Below are positions 18,558 through 28,186 of a stretch of 64,000 nucleotides of DNA, piece after piece. This DNA is from Promethearchaeota archaeon (GTDB lineage Archaea > Asgardarchaeota > Lokiarchaeia > Sigyniarchaeales > SOKP01): contig JAEOTA010000018.1 of NCBI GenBank assembly GCA_016840085.1, positions 124,001 to 188,000 on the forward strand, in the 5' to 3' direction. The notes below the pieces were generated by a model that had not been told where the DNA came from, searched no databases, and saw only the letters and a list, made by a program, of their open reading frames with translations. A program made the position numbers and the translations under genes. How positions within the stretch are numbered: the stretch's first letter is position 1; the number at the start of each line of letters is the position of its first letter.

Positions 18558-19409
18558 ATGTTATTCCAAGAAACTCCATTTAGCCAATTTAACGTATGGG
18601 ATTTAATAGAATCTGGTCTATACTTCATCATTGCTGGATATTTCGCTTTATTGTTTTTCTATTTCCTTTTCATAAGATTTCGAACTTCTAAAAAGCTATA
18701 TTGGTTATATTTTAGTGTGTTATTTTTATGTTTAGGAATTGGACGCGTATTTTTCATTGTATATTACTTTTATGCTCCAGAATTATACACTGGTACAAAT
18801 GATGTTGAAGTCGTATCTTTCCTGATGTTTAACTATCGCATGGCTACATTTTTTACGTGGATTGGAATTGCATGTGCTGTGGGAGTTTTAGGGATATTAC
18901 TTTTTCCTCCTGATACAGAAATAGAAAAAACTGGTAAATCACTTAAAGAATGGTTTAGAAATAAAAATAATATTAAATTATTAATTCGATTAGGACTTAT
19001 AACGATTCCAGTAATTATTGGAATACTTGCATTAACATTGTCAGATGGTTATTTCATTGATCCTGATTTCTTGGAGACTTACAATATTACTATAGAACCA
19101 ATAACAGTAAGAATTGGAGGATGGGAATATCCTATTGGTAGGCTTCTTTTGAATTTTGTATTTTTACCAATATTTGTGGCAATTATTCCTTTTATCTTTA
19201 TTTACCTTGCCTGGAAAACTTTCGGTGTTTTAAGAAAATCTTATGCCTTGAATGCTATTGGATTCTTTCTCTATTTTATAGGCAGAATATCCCAAGGGGT
19301 TCTTGATATTGCGGGATTGCCACATTTTGATGCTATACTACCTCCACTGTTAATCTTATTGGCTCTCCTCCTTATGGTAATTGCCAATAACTATGAACAA
19401 CTAAAATAG
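18558..19409 (+). CDS. Multi-pass membrane protein, function unknown
   Basis: This 283-residue protein has about seven hydrophobic helices: near 16-38 (LYFIIAGYFALLFFYFLFI), 47-68, 93-115 (FFTWIGIACAVGVLGILLF), 137-160, 195-222 (LLLNFVFLPIFVAIIPFIFIY, split here), 231-248 and 258-276. Loops contain few charged residues. I recognise no catalytic motif or transporter signature. It diverges from glyS, and a TATA-rich stretch precedes it. The coiled-coil gene at 19597 follows on the same strand after 190 bases. The seven-helix topology recalls small sensor membrane proteins, but that is only a resemblance. Confidence 0.7.
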   Translation: MLFQETPFSQFNVWDLIESGLYFIIAGYFALLFFYFLFIRFRTSKKLYWLYFSVLFLCLGIGRVFFIVYYFYAPELYTGTNDVEVVSFLMFNYRMATFFTWIGIACAVGVLGILLFPPDTEIEKTGKSLKEWFRNKNNIKLLIRLGLITIPVIIGILALTLSDGYFIDPDFLETYNITIEPITVRIGGWEYPIGRLLLNFVFLPIFVAIIPFIFIYLAWKTFGVLRKSYALNAIGFFLYFIGRISQGVLDIAGLPHFDAILPPLLILLALLLMVIANNYEQLK

Positions 19410-19596
19410 CGACAATTTCATTTTACTTTTTCATATTTTTGGGAAAACTCTTTTTTATTATTTACATAAATTTATTAGACAAAGATTTAGTATAGAATTC
19501 AATTTCAAAAAGATTAAAATTTTAAAACTGAATCTCTTTAAATTTAATATATTTAAATTAATATAAAATAAATAGAAAAAAAATAAAAGATAATTC

Positions 19597-21225
19597 ATGA
19601 CAGTCCATGGGAACCAATATTTATTACCTTTTTTTATTAATAAAGTCACAGGGCGCCCAACAATTCAAGGAAATGATGAACTATCTCTTTCATTTTATCT
19701 TTTAACAAAAGATTTAGGGAAAAATCATAAAATTATTTCTTTTTCAAGACTTCTTTGGCCAATCTTAAGCATCCAAGGAGTAATTAGTACTCATATAATG
19801 TTAGATGGATTAAATTTACTAAACAAAAAAGATAGACTCTCAAATCCACCACGACAACCTATGGTAGGTCATATTCTTAGAAATATTGAAAATAGGAATA
19901 AAATTGAACAATTGAATAAATTGATAGATGTATTAACATATAAAGACACTAAAGCTGAAGAAATAGGAGAAGGGGAAGAATCAGAATTTCAAACATTACA
20001 AATCAATGGTTTAATTTATCCTGGATTTCTTCAAGCATTAGTTAAGATAATTCCTTTAATTGAATATAACCCAATTTCTGATTATACTGTATTAGATACA
20101 TCCATTACTACTGAAATTGCTTTAAATATATCAGAAAGGTATCGCGAAATAATAAATACAATGAAAGGCAATGCATTAAGATGGAAAACTCAAATAGATT
20201 TAATAGAAAAAGAGGTATCAAAATGGCTAATAGATCTAAACGTTCAATTAAAAGATGTTGACTCTAGATATTCAAGTCAAATTACAAAAACTTCTTCAAC
20301 AATAGTTCCAAGTCAGGTTGATCAGCAATTAAAATTAGAACAAGATAAGGTTGATCAATGGAATGTTAATGAGAAAAAGATTATAATTGAGAACATAACA
20401 ACTCTATTTAAGACTTCTGAAAGGCATCTTGAAGAAATTATAAAAAAAAATAAATTTTTTACATCGGGGGATTCATTAAAAAGTAGAGTTTATGAAGATA
20501 TTATACCACATTTTGAAAATCATTTTGTTTATTTAAAAGAAGAAGTAATGAAGTTTTTAGAGTCTCTGGAATCATTAAATCAAAGATTCCTAGAATTAAA
20601 AGAGCGCGGATTGCAAATTGATGATGATACTAAAAGAAAATTGGAACAATATAGAGAATCTATTAAAGTGAAGCTACAGGACAGAGATAAATTATTAACT
20701 GAATTTGAAAGTGAAAAAAAATTACAAATCTCTGAATTATATTCTTTAAAAGAGCATATTGAAAGTTTATTTAATGAAATCAAAAATATCGTCCAAATAA
20801 AGCATAATACGTGTTTACAAGAAGCTCAACAGTTAATAGCATGGTCTCTAAATGATAATCAATCAGATTTATTTTCTAGACCTATACAATGGATTTATAT
20901 ACCTGTTTATGCGATATTTTTTGAAGATGAGAATAATTCTGAAGAATATATGCACGTGCTATTTCCTGGATACATTAATAATGACCCGAATGCGATATAT
21001 GAAGAAATTTCGGATCAATTCGTAGCTTTGAAAAATATGGTATATGAAAAACTTGAAAGTGATATGGCCACCAGGTCAAACTTTGAATTTTCTTGTGAAA
21101 GGAAAAATTTAATTAAAGATCCAAACTTTGCAAAGAGAATTCAAATAGGGCTTTCAAAATTAAGAGAAAATGCAATTTTAACTGATGACATTGAAAAAAA
21201 GGTAAGAGAATATATTAATTTATAA
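19597..21225 (+). CDS. Coiled-coil protein of unknown function
   Basis: The 542-residue product has an N-terminal globular region (about 1-190; opens MTVHGNQYLLPFFINKVTG), a long helical, heptad-rich middle (about 190-430; e.g. LEQYRESIKVKLQDRDKLL) and a C-terminal alpha/beta part with IQWIYIPVYAIFFEDE and MHVLFPGYINNDP. There is no signal peptide or TM helix, so it is probably cytoplasmic. I do not recognise it. The next gene, a GNAT acetyltransferase, starts about 30 bases downstream, so they are likely co-transcribed. It may be an Asgard-specific structural or membrane-associated protein; nothing in the sequence proves this. Confidence 0.65.
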   Translation: MTVHGNQYLLPFFINKVTGRPTIQGNDELSLSFYLLTKDLGKNHKIISFSRLLWPILSIQGVISTHIMLDGLNLLNKKDRLSNPPRQPMVGHILRNIENRNKIEQLNKLIDVLTYKDTKAEEIGEGEESEFQTLQINGLIYPGFLQALVKIIPLIEYNPISDYTVLDTSITTEIALNISERYREIINTMKGNALRWKTQIDLIEKEVSKWLIDLNVQLKDVDSRYSSQITKTSSTIVPSQVDQQLKLEQDKVDQWNVNEKKIIIENITTLFKTSERHLEEIIKKNKFFTSGDSLKSRVYEDIIPHFENHFVYLKEEVMKFLESLESLNQRFLELKERGLQIDDDTKRKLEQYRESIKVKLQDRDKLLTEFESEKKLQISELYSLKEHIESLFNEIKNIVQIKHNTCLQEAQQLIAWSLNDNQSDLFSRPIQWIYIPVYAIFFEDENNSEEYMHVLFPGYINNDPNAIYEEISDQFVALKNMVYEKLESDMATRSNFEFSCERKNLIKDPNFAKRIQIGLSKLRENAILTDDIEKKVREYINL

Positions 21226-21254
21226 TCTTAATCATTGTTTTGTTGCTTCTAAGT

Positions 21255-21941
21255 ATGCCAAGTTCTAAAATAGAACGGAGAAAAAAGTTAGATATTAAAA
21301 AAAGGAAAATAAGAACTTTTTTTCTATCTATAGAAACTAAAAAGAAAAAAAAAGAAGTAATAGATAAAGCAACAGAAGAACTCTACCAGGATGGGATGAT
21401 CTATTACCAAATGAGATTACCTGTTGAAAAAATTACTAAAGAATTTGAAAACAAATTGAAAGAAAAAATCGAACATAATATAATTCAAGCGAAAATCAGA
21501 GAAGCTACTATAAAAGATCTCGACACTCTTAAAAATATATATAATAGGGCTTGGCTCACCAGTAACACCCCCTTCAGACCAATTAGTAAAACTGATCTTC
21601 AAAAAATCTTAGAATATTCTGATACCATTTTTTTAATAGCGAAAGTATATGGTGTAGATGCTGCATTTGTGCTCCTAGATTTTGAAGGCGAGAATAGAGA
21701 ATATGCAATAATAGCTGCTTTAGCTGTTATTCCTAGATTCCAGAGGCGTGGAGTAGGAACAATTTTAGGGGTAAATATATGGAATTATTTAAAACAAAAT
21801 TATAATAATGTTAAGGAAATTAGATGTGAAGTTTATAAAGACAATAATGTTTCATATGCTTTTATTAAAGGTATTGGTTTTGAAGAATATGATAAAAAGG
21901 TCTATAAGGTAGAAGATTTTGAGATAGAAAATAATCACTAA
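21255..21941 (+). CDS. GNAT-family N-acetyltransferase
   Basis: The C-terminal ~150 residues form a GNAT domain: IREATIKDLDTLKNIYNRAW, then IIAALAVIPRFQRRGVGTI (motif A, acetyl-CoA pyrophosphate loop QRRGVG) and EVYKDNNVSYAFIKGIGF (motif B). The first ~75 residues are very basic (ERRKKLDIKKRKIRTFF) and may bind nucleic acid or a partner. I take ATG 21255; TTG 21240 would add five hydrophobic residues. The substrate cannot be told: candidates are a protein N-terminus or lysine, or a small amine. It lies 30 bases behind the coiled-coil gene. Confidence 0.8.
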   Translation: MPSSKIERRKKLDIKKRKIRTFFLSIETKKKKKEVIDKATEELYQDGMIYYQMRLPVEKITKEFENKLKEKIEHNIIQAKIREATIKDLDTLKNIYNRAWLTSNTPFRPISKTDLQKILEYSDTIFLIAKVYGVDAAFVLLDFEGENREYAIIAALAVIPRFQRRGVGTILGVNIWNYLKQNYNNVKEIRCEVYKDNNVSYAFIKGIGFEEYDKKVYKVEDFEIENNH

Positions 21942-21972
21942 TATGTAAATAAGATTTTAAGATATATTATTT

Positions 21973-23415
21973 TTAAAGAAGATAATTATTCTTATTATTT
22001 GTTATAGATTTTATTTTTTCCTCTAATAAATTTACATTATACTCATCATTTAATTCTAAATAATGAGTTCTTGCATTATCGAAATTTCTCAAGGCTAAAT
22101 CTTTCAAACCTCTATTTAGGTAAATATCACCCATTTTATGTAGAACTATAGCTGCCTCTTTAATATAGCCTTTATGCTCGTAAATATTTAATGCTTCGTC
22201 AAAATGATTTATCGCTTCTACATTATTTTCTATAAATTCTAAAAAAATTTTACCAACTTTAAATTTTAGTTCAGCTTTTTTATAATCATCTCCAAATTTA
22301 TGAAATATCTCACTTGACAGATTATAATATTCAATTGCCCTTTCAATTTCTCCTTTTGTCATATATAATTCTGCTAAATTTTCTAAAATCTCACCTTCAT
22401 TAATATTATCACCGATTTCAAATATACGAACAGCCTCAAGACTTTTAAGTAAAAAAGTTTCTGCTTTAGTCGAATTATTCCATAACATATCTAATTTTCC
22501 TAGATAAAAATAACATTCCCATTCCAGTTTAGATTTCAGGTAAATAGATATTTTTTCTTTTACTCTACTAATCAACTCTATAGCGTTATTTAAATGTTCA
22601 TATGCTAGATCATAATCTTCACCAATAAGATAATATAATTTCCCATACTTAATATCTGACTGAATTATACCATAATAATCATCATGTTCTTTGAAGAATT
22701 TGATATTTCTCGTTAAAATTCTTTTTATTCGTTCATAATCTTTTAGTAAATAAAGAACCTCTATTAGATTACTAGACGATTTTATTTCCTCATAAAGTAG
22801 ATTTTCTTGCTTAGATAATTTAATAGCTTCTTGGTAATATTCATAAGAATGCTCTAAATCTTTGATAACAAAATATACGTTTCCTAGATTATTCAAAATT
22901 TTATTCACTTTTTCAGTTTCATCGAGATCTTTAAGAATTTCAAGAGATCTATTAAAATGATATATTGCTTGATCGAAAAATCCAATATCTTCCTGAATCA
23001 GACCTATTTCATTATGACAGATTGCTATATTAAGCAGTTCATTTTCTTCTTTGAAATTTTTTAGTGCTAACTCAAGGTTCTTCATTGCATTAGTAAAATC
23101 TCTTTTTTTATAATAGAGACTTGATTTTTCTATCAATAATGCGCCAGGTATAGGTTCCCCTAATTCTTCTTTACTTGATAACTTATCATCAACTTCTTGT
23201 ATCATTCGGTCAATTTCCTTATCTTCTATAATAGAATTATCATAAAATTCTTCTTCTGCTTCTAATTCAATATAAGGAACGTCTGGTTTATCATAAGAAT
23301 CTTTTAAACTTCTGTGTAGTACATCTTGTAGATTTGATATTAAAGGTTTTTCACAAGATTTACAATAAAACCAATTATCTTCGACAGGTGAGTGACAATA
23401 TGGGCATTTTTTCAT
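21973..23415 (-). CDS. Zinc-ribbon plus TPR-repeat protein
   Basis: This 480-residue protein starts with a zinc ribbon (MKKCPYCHSPVEDNWFYCKSCEKPL; two CxxC pairs) and then has about eight tetratricopeptide repeats (from about residue 85), each with the W/L-G-Y-A-F-P spacing, for example AICHNEIGLIQEDIGFFDQA, KILNNLGNVYFVIKDLEHS and ILENLAELYMTKGEIERA. TPR arrays bind peptides or proteins, so this is a likely scaffold. Related bacterial TPR proteins occur in signalling, but no enzyme domain is present here. A second, shorter TPR protein lies at 25521. It is convergent with the GNAT gene. Confidence 0.85.
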   Translation of the reverse strand: MKKCPYCHSPVEDNWFYCKSCEKPLISNLQDVLHRSLKDSYDKPDVPYIELEAEEEFYDNSIIEDKEIDRMIQEVDDKLSSKEELGEPIPGALLIEKSSLYYKKRDFTNAMKNLELALKNFKEENELLNIAICHNEIGLIQEDIGFFDQAIYHFNRSLEILKDLDETEKVNKILNNLGNVYFVIKDLEHSYEYYQEAIKLSKQENLLYEEIKSSSNLIEVLYLLKDYERIKRILTRNIKFFKEHDDYYGIIQSDIKYGKLYYLIGEDYDLAYEHLNNAIELISRVKEKISIYLKSKLEWECYFYLGKLDMLWNNSTKAETFLLKSLEAVRIFEIGDNINEGEILENLAELYMTKGEIERAIEYYNLSSEIFHKFGDDYKKAELKFKVGKIFLEFIENNVEAINHFDEALNIYEHKGYIKEAAIVLHKMGDIYLNRGLKDLALRNFDNARTHYLELNDEYNVNLLEEKIKSITNNKNNYLL

Positions 23416-23486
23416 AGACTGGAGAAAACCTAATTTATAATTTAAATTTCTGAATTAAAAATGGGAATATCTTTATTTATAATTAT

Positions 23487-24203
23487 TTAATTCAATCTTT
23501 TAATAATTTCAATTGATTCAGAAATCCTCTTAATTTTATAATCGGGTTTAATTTCTTCTGATTGTAGGTAGGAAGAATCATTAATCCATATCGCTTTCAT
23601 ATCACATTGTTTAGCTCCTTTAACATCTGTTTCTAAGATATCTCCAATATGGATTATATTAGAAGGTTTGCAATTAAATTTTTTTATCACAGTTTTAAAC
23701 AAAATTGAGCAAGGTTTATAGAACCCAATTTCATCAGAAAAAACCAATATTTGAAAAAAATTAAGAATATTATATTCTTTAAAGACTTTTTTTATAAAAC
23801 TACCTGGAGTAATTCCTGTATTAGAAATGAGACCAATTTTATAGTTGGAAGATAGTTCTTCTAATGTTTGTTTAACGCCTGTTTTTAAAGATGGTGGTTC
23901 TGTTAACATTACTCTTTCAAATTCATCTGTGATCAATCTTTTGTCTGAATTTGTTAATCTAACGTTCAAAATATTAAGAACCTCAGAAACTCGTTCTTCT
24001 GTATAAATATGGCGATAATTAATATCTTCCAAATTAATATTAGATAATTTTAATCCCATATTAAATGCACTTCTTACATCCTCAAAGGAACAAGATATTT
24101 TCCTCTCTTTTAAAAATTTAGTAAATATTTTTAATCGAATATCTGAATAAAATTTATTTTCAAATAAAGTATTCCATAAATCAAATGAAATTGCTTCTAT
24201 CAT
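23487..24203 (-). CDS. HAD-superfamily hydrolase
   Basis: The 238-residue product has HAD motif I ISFDLWNTLFEN (nucleophile Asp in DLWNT), motif II LISNTG, the Lys-bearing FYKPCSILFK, and motif IV HIGDILETDVKGAK (GDxxxxD). A C1-type cap lies between residues 15 and 90. The second Asp of the usual DxD motif is replaced by Trp (DLW), as in haloacid-dehalogenase-like members, so a classical phosphatase mechanism is not assured. The substrate is unknown. The gene lies 70 bases upstream of the zinc-ribbon/TPR gene on the same strand and may be co-transcribed with it. Confidence 0.85.
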   Translation of the reverse strand: MIEAISFDLWNTLFENKFYSDIRLKIFTKFLKERKISCSFEDVRSAFNMGLKLSNINLEDINYRHIYTEERVSEVLNILNVRLTNSDKRLITDEFERVMLTEPPSLKTGVKQTLEELSSNYKIGLISNTGITPGSFIKKVFKEYNILNFFQILVFSDEIGFYKPCSILFKTVIKKFNCKPSNIIHIGDILETDVKGAKQCDMKAIWINDSSYLQSEEIKPDYKIKRISESIEIIKRLN

Positions 24204-24365
24204 TGCATTCTAAGTGAATACTATTGTATATTATATCTTAATTCAATGAATTTTTTAATATTGTTGGTTAAAGAGAATATTCTTCTTTAAATTGAACTTT
24301 TCAAGAAAATATGACACATATGTTATTTCAACAAAATAAATAAAAAAGACCAATTTTTTAGATCC

Positions 24366-24376
24366 TAATATAAAAA
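24366..24376 (+). promoter_or_regulatory. Possible TATA box for the 50-residue zinc-ribbon gene
   Basis: TAATATAAAAA lies 23-33 bases before TTG 24399, the spacing expected for a leaderless archaeal transcript beginning at the start codon. The region is AT-rich, so chance resemblance is possible. Confidence 0.3.
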
Positions 24377-24398
24377 ATATATTAATTTGTGAAAAGAA

Positions 24399-24551
24399 TT
24401 GGATAATAAACTGTTCAAAAAGACTTATCCTTACATTTGTAATGAATGTCATAATTTTACTCATACAGAATATCAGTATTGTGATAAGTGTGGTTCAGAA
24501 AACTCCCTAAGAAAAGCTGAAAAAGAAGATTATAAAAATTATCATAAATAA
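24399..24551 (+). CDS. Small zinc-ribbon protein, 50 residues
   Basis: A TTG-initiated frame encodes MDNKLFKKTYPYICNECHNF and goes on with CDKCGSEN before a charged tail (RKAEKEDYKNYHK). Cysteines 14, 17, 28 and 31 form a CxxC-x10-CxxC rubredoxin/ribbon knuckle. Such mini zinc proteins are common in archaea and usually bind nucleic acid or protein partners. A TATA-like element about 25 bases upstream fits leaderless transcription from the TTG. It overlaps an antisense open frame of low-complexity composition, which is much less protein-like. Confidence 0.6.
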   Translation: MDNKLFKKTYPYICNECHNFTHTEYQYCDKCGSENSLRKAEKEDYKNYHK

Positions 24552-24732
24552 ACTATTAGAAATAACAGGGTTTATTAGAATTTTAATTCTATCTTAAAAA
24601 ACTGGACATAATTTGGAGTTTAAATAAGTAATATAAGAACTATAATAACTGGATAATTTTTTCTGTAAAATTTTATAATTTTTATAATATTGAGTTATTC
24701 ATATTTAAATTAAATTATAAAAATGCTCGAAA

Positions 24733-25515
24733 GTGAGTAAAAATATGAATGAACAAATAATGTACAAAACTGAAAAAGGAGTTTTTCACATTATTTTGAA
24801 CCGGCCAGAGAAAAGGAATGCACTTACAAAAATAATGTATACAGGAATTGCTAAGGGGATAGAAAAGGCTGAAAATAATCCAAAAATCAGAATTATCTTG
24901 ATTTACGGTAATGGAAAATGTTTTTGTGCAGGAAATGACCTAAAAGACTTTCAGGATCTGGATTGGGGATCTGGAACTAGACCCGGAAGAAGTTGGACAG
25001 AAGAGATTCTCAAAGCTAAGAAGCCAATAATAGCAGCTGTACATGGTTACGCTATTGGTGTTGGGGTAACTATGTTATTACAATTCGATTTAGTCTATGC
25101 GGGAAAAGGGTGCAGATTCCAGTTTCCATTTGTGAGTCTTGGTTTAGTACCCGAGTTTGGTTCTACGTTTCGGTTACCTCAATTAATAGGTTATCAACGC
25201 GCAGCAGAATTGTTTTTCTTTGGAGATTGGTTTACTGCTGAAGAAGCTGAAAAAATGGGGATAATAAATAAAATCTTCTCTGAAGAAAAATTGATTACTG
25301 AGGTAACCCTTTTAGCTGAAAATTTAGCTGAAAAACCTCCAGTAGCCTTACGAAAAACTAAAGAGTTAATTAAAAAACATTATATGGAATTATTACAAAA
25401 ATTAATGCCGGAAGAAGGAGCAGAATTCGTAAGAAGACAAAGATCTCCCGAAGCCCAGGAAGCATTTAGAGCTTTCTTTGAGCGTAGAAAACCAGAATTC
25501 TCAAAATTTTCATAA
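24733..25515 (+). CDS. Enoyl-CoA hydratase/isomerase (crotonase family)
   Basis: The 260-residue crotonase-fold protein has HIILNRPEKRNAL, the first oxyanion-hole strand KCFCAGNDLKDF and the second VHGYAIGVGVTM, then FPFVSLGLVPEFGSTFRLPQLIG. The Glu in LVPEFG aligns with one of the two catalytic acids of hydratases. The C-terminal ALRKTKELIK block is typical. It likely hydrates trans-2-enoyl-CoA or isomerises an enoyl-CoA. It stands apart from other beta-oxidation genes, but an acyl-CoA dehydrogenase lies 7 kb away. Start GTG 24733 is kept; ATG 24745 is equally possible. Confidence 0.9.
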   Translation: MSKNMNEQIMYKTEKGVFHIILNRPEKRNALTKIMYTGIAKGIEKAENNPKIRIILIYGNGKCFCAGNDLKDFQDLDWGSGTRPGRSWTEEILKAKKPIIAAVHGYAIGVGVTMLLQFDLVYAGKGCRFQFPFVSLGLVPEFGSTFRLPQLIGYQRAAELFFFGDWFTAEEAEKMGIINKIFSEEKLITEVTLLAENLAEKPPVALRKTKELIKKHYMELLQKLMPEEGAEFVRRQRSPEAQEAFRAFFERRKPEFSKFS

Positions 25516-25520
25516 ATAAA

Positions 25521-26438
25521 CTACTTTCTGCTTTTCTCATACTTTTTTAATTCTTCTAAAATGTGTTTATCCTGTAAGCCAAGTGAATTTAGCAGCACGC
25601 ATAATTGAACTTTTGCATTTTCTGCTTTAATTTTATTTGCTAAATATAACGCTTTAATATATTGATCTTTTGCTTCTTTGATTTCCCCTAAATAAAACAG
25701 TGTTTCACCAACATAGCTTAATCCTCTAATGATTAATTCAGTAAAGTTTGCATCAATCGCTACGTTAGTCCCTTTCTTAAAGTATCTGAGAGCTCGCTCA
25801 AAATGATTGTTTTTCTTCTGAAGGATTCCTAAGTTAAAATAGGAAGTAATAATACCCTTACTATCGTTAATCTCTTTAAACGCTTTTAAAGATTTCTTGT
25901 ACAATTCAAAAACAATGTCCCATCTCTCCATTTTTTCATGAATGAGAATTAGATTTCCTAAGCAATCTAATAAATTATATATATCGTTGCTATCCGAACA
26001 TAGCGCACTGCAATTTAAGAAAGTGTCACAAGCTTCGTCTAATTTATTTAATTTGATATAATTATTTCCGATTCCTTTTAAACAAGTAATTTGTTCTTGG
26101 ACTTGTTTTAATTCTTCATAAATATTATACGCGTTTTCATAAGATTCAATAGATCTTTGATATTCACCCTCTTTAAAAAATAAAATGCTTAATACACCAT
26201 AAACTGCTGCTTGACCTAATCGATCTTTTTGTTTTTTAAAATGCTTTAGACAGATTATGTAATTTTTTTCTGAGTCTCTAAATTTCTCCAATTGTGATTG
26301 GATTAGAGCAATATCACTTAATTCTTTAATATAATTTGAATTTTTACCAAATTCTTCTAACTCTTTTAAGTTTTCCAACTTTTTATTTAATAATTGCTGT
26401 AATTCCTCTTTTTTAAATTCAGTTTCATTCTCTGTCAT
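25521..26438 (-). CDS. TPR-repeat protein
   Basis: This 305-residue, all-helical protein has about six TPR units from residue 40 on, for example AAVYGVLSILFFKEGEYQRS, ITCLKGIGNNYIKLNKLDEA, ITSYFNLGILQKKNNHFERA and IRGLSYVGETLFYLGEIKEA. There is no zinc ribbon and no enzyme domain. It is probably a protein-binding scaffold. It resembles the repeat part of the 21973 gene and may be a paralogue. It converges on the crotonase gene, five bases between stop codons. Confidence 0.85.
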   Translation of the reverse strand: MTENETEFKKEELQQLLNKKLENLKELEEFGKNSNYIKELSDIALIQSQLEKFRDSEKNYIICLKHFKKQKDRLGQAAVYGVLSILFFKEGEYQRSIESYENAYNIYEELKQVQEQITCLKGIGNNYIKLNKLDEACDTFLNCSALCSDSNDIYNLLDCLGNLILIHEKMERWDIVFELYKKSLKAFKEINDSKGIITSYFNLGILQKKNNHFERALRYFKKGTNVAIDANFTELIIRGLSYVGETLFYLGEIKEAKDQYIKALYLANKIKAENAKVQLCVLLNSLGLQDKHILEELKKYEKSRK

Positions 26439-26478
26439 AAAAATTAAATATAAATTGTATTTCCTTTATTTAATCCCT

Positions 26479-26913
26479 CTATAATATTTCTTCTAAAATC
26501 TTTGCAGAATCTTTTACATATTGAAAGCACTTCTTTTCAAAAAAATCATTTCGATCGTAGTAGGCTTTTCCTTCAGGTGTATTAATATCACAACCAAGCA
26601 ATTCCTTACAGACTATTGAGTCATGAATTTCTTGAAATCGATTTGAAAATTCTCTTATAACCTGATACGTCTTTTCTCTCGCTTCTGTATCGTCATTTAT
26701 CCCCATACCATATCTTAAACCAATAACCATAAAAGCCCCAGACACTGCACCACATGTATTTTGCAAATGTCCCATTCCACCTCCAAATCCTGTAGCTAAT
26801 CTTAGAGCCGTATCTTTATCTAATCCATATTGAGCGGCATAAGAACTTAATATTGATTGAGCACAATTAAAATCTCCTCTAAAGGAAGAAATAGCTTTTT
26901 CTATTCCGGACAT
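26479..26913 (-). CDS. C_GCAxxG_C_C family redox-type protein
   Basis: The 144-residue product has the family's cysteine pattern: FNCAQSILSSYAAQYGL, ATGFGGGMGHLQNTCGAVSGA (quoted in part: GFGGGMGHLQNTCGAVSGA), then CKELLGC and a final KKCFQYV. Members are helical proteins predicted to bind metal or undergo disulfide redox, often beside oxidoreductases; biochemical function is poorly defined. It lies 40 bases upstream of the TPR gene on the same strand and is divergent from the radical SAM gene. Confidence 0.85.
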   Translation of the reverse strand: MSGIEKAISSFRGDFNCAQSILSSYAAQYGLDKDTALRLATGFGGGMGHLQNTCGAVSGAFMVIGLRYGMGINDDTEAREKTYQVIREFSNRFQEIHDSIVCKELLGCDINTPEGKAYYDRNDFFEKKCFQYVKDSAKILEEIL

Positions 26914-27016
26914 TTTGAATAACTCCTTTTTTTTATGAATTTTGCATTTTAAAGGTGTAAGAAATATAAAATTTCATGTCTATTATATATCTAGTGATAC
27001 AATAAGCAAATAATCA

Positions 27017-28147
27017 ATGAACAAAGGTAATAGTATGAAATTAAAAGCGAAATTATTTGATAAATTAGATGATAAGAAAGTTAAATGTCATGTATGTGCT
27101 AATGAATGTAAAATCCTTCCCGATAAAGTTGGGATATGTAGAACAAGAAAGAATTTTGATGGAGAATTATACACGTTAATTTATGGTTCAATGATATCAT
27201 CTGGTAGTTTAGATCCCATTGAGAAGAAGCCACTTTATAATTTCTGGCCTGGTGCTACAGCATATTCGATTGCATCAATTGGATGTTCTTTTAAGTGCCA
27301 GAATTGCCAGAATTGGTCGATAAGTCAAGCTAATCCTACAGATAACGGAAAAAAAGGTTTTTACGATTTAGAAGAATATAAAGGAAGAGGTATGTCTTTA
27401 GTTGAAATGACTCCTCAGCAATTGGAAAAGAGAGTGGTAAAAAGTGGAGCAAAAACACTTGCTTATACCTATAATGAACCTTTAATATGGCATGAATGGA
27501 TTCTAGATACTGTTCCTCTTCTAAAAAAGCATGATATTAAAACTATTTTAGTAACAAATGGATATTCAACGCCAGAGGCTTCAAAAGAGTTGGTTGAAGT
27601 AGGAATTGATGCTGCTAATATTGATATTAAGGCAATGTCAGATGAGTTTTATAAAAGAATTTGTGGGGTTCCATCTGTTCAACCTGTTTTAGATACAGCT
27701 AAATATTTTAAATCCAATGGCATGCATATTGAAATTACTAATTTAATCATCCCTGATTTGAATGATAGTAAAGAAGATATTAAAAAATTATGTAGTTGGA
27801 TTGTAGATAATTTAGGAAATAACACTCCTACTCATTTTTCTGCATACCATCCTGATTTTAAAATGCCTTCTACTAAAAGAACTCCATATGAAACTTTAAA
27901 TATGGCATATAAAATTGCTAAAGATGCTGGGATTTATTTTCCTTATGTAGGAAATATTGCTCATGAGGAGGGAGGTAACACTTATTGTCCTAATTGCCAC
28001 TATTTATTATTTGAAAGAAGAGGATATAGCTTCAAAAAAATAGATATTACTCATGAGAAAAAATGTCCTAACTGTAATTATGAATTAGATAATGATATAA
28101 TTGGCGAAATAAATAAAAATTCTTCCCATCGATTTGCTTTCCTTTAA
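27017..28147 (+). CDS. amrS: AmmeMemoRadiSam-type radical SAM protein (AmrS/PflA-like)
   Basis: The 376-residue radical SAM enzyme has the 4Fe-4S motif C90-SFK-C94-QN-C97 followed by QNW, the family's variant of CxxxCxxC. The N-terminal CHVCANECKILPDKVGICRTR (C24, C27, C31, C41) and LYGSMISSGSLDPIEKKPL-like region (here LIYGSMISSGSLDPIEKKPL) are diagnostic of the AmmeMemoRadiSam system. The C-terminus carries two more CPNC zinc-ribbon knuckles. The partner AmmeMemoRadiSam proteins A (AMMECR1) and B (Memo) are not in this window. The modified target is unknown. Confidence 0.85.
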   Translation: MNKGNSMKLKAKLFDKLDDKKVKCHVCANECKILPDKVGICRTRKNFDGELYTLIYGSMISSGSLDPIEKKPLYNFWPGATAYSIASIGCSFKCQNCQNWSISQANPTDNGKKGFYDLEEYKGRGMSLVEMTPQQLEKRVVKSGAKTLAYTYNEPLIWHEWILDTVPLLKKHDIKTILVTNGYSTPEASKELVEVGIDAANIDIKAMSDEFYKRICGVPSVQPVLDTAKYFKSNGMHIEITNLIIPDLNDSKEDIKKLCSWIVDNLGNNTPTHFSAYHPDFKMPSTKRTPYETLNMAYKIAKDAGIYFPYVGNIAHEEGGNTYCPNCHYLLFERRGYSFKKIDITHEKKCPNCNYELDNDIIGEINKNSSHRFAFL

Positions 28148-28186
28148 AATTTTAAAGAAAAAAAATAAAACTTTATTTTATGATAA

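Noticed and set aside
24255..24464. 69-codon minus-strand frame
   Set aside because: It is antisense to the zinc-ribbon gene, hydrophobic and low in complexity, with no recognisable pattern.
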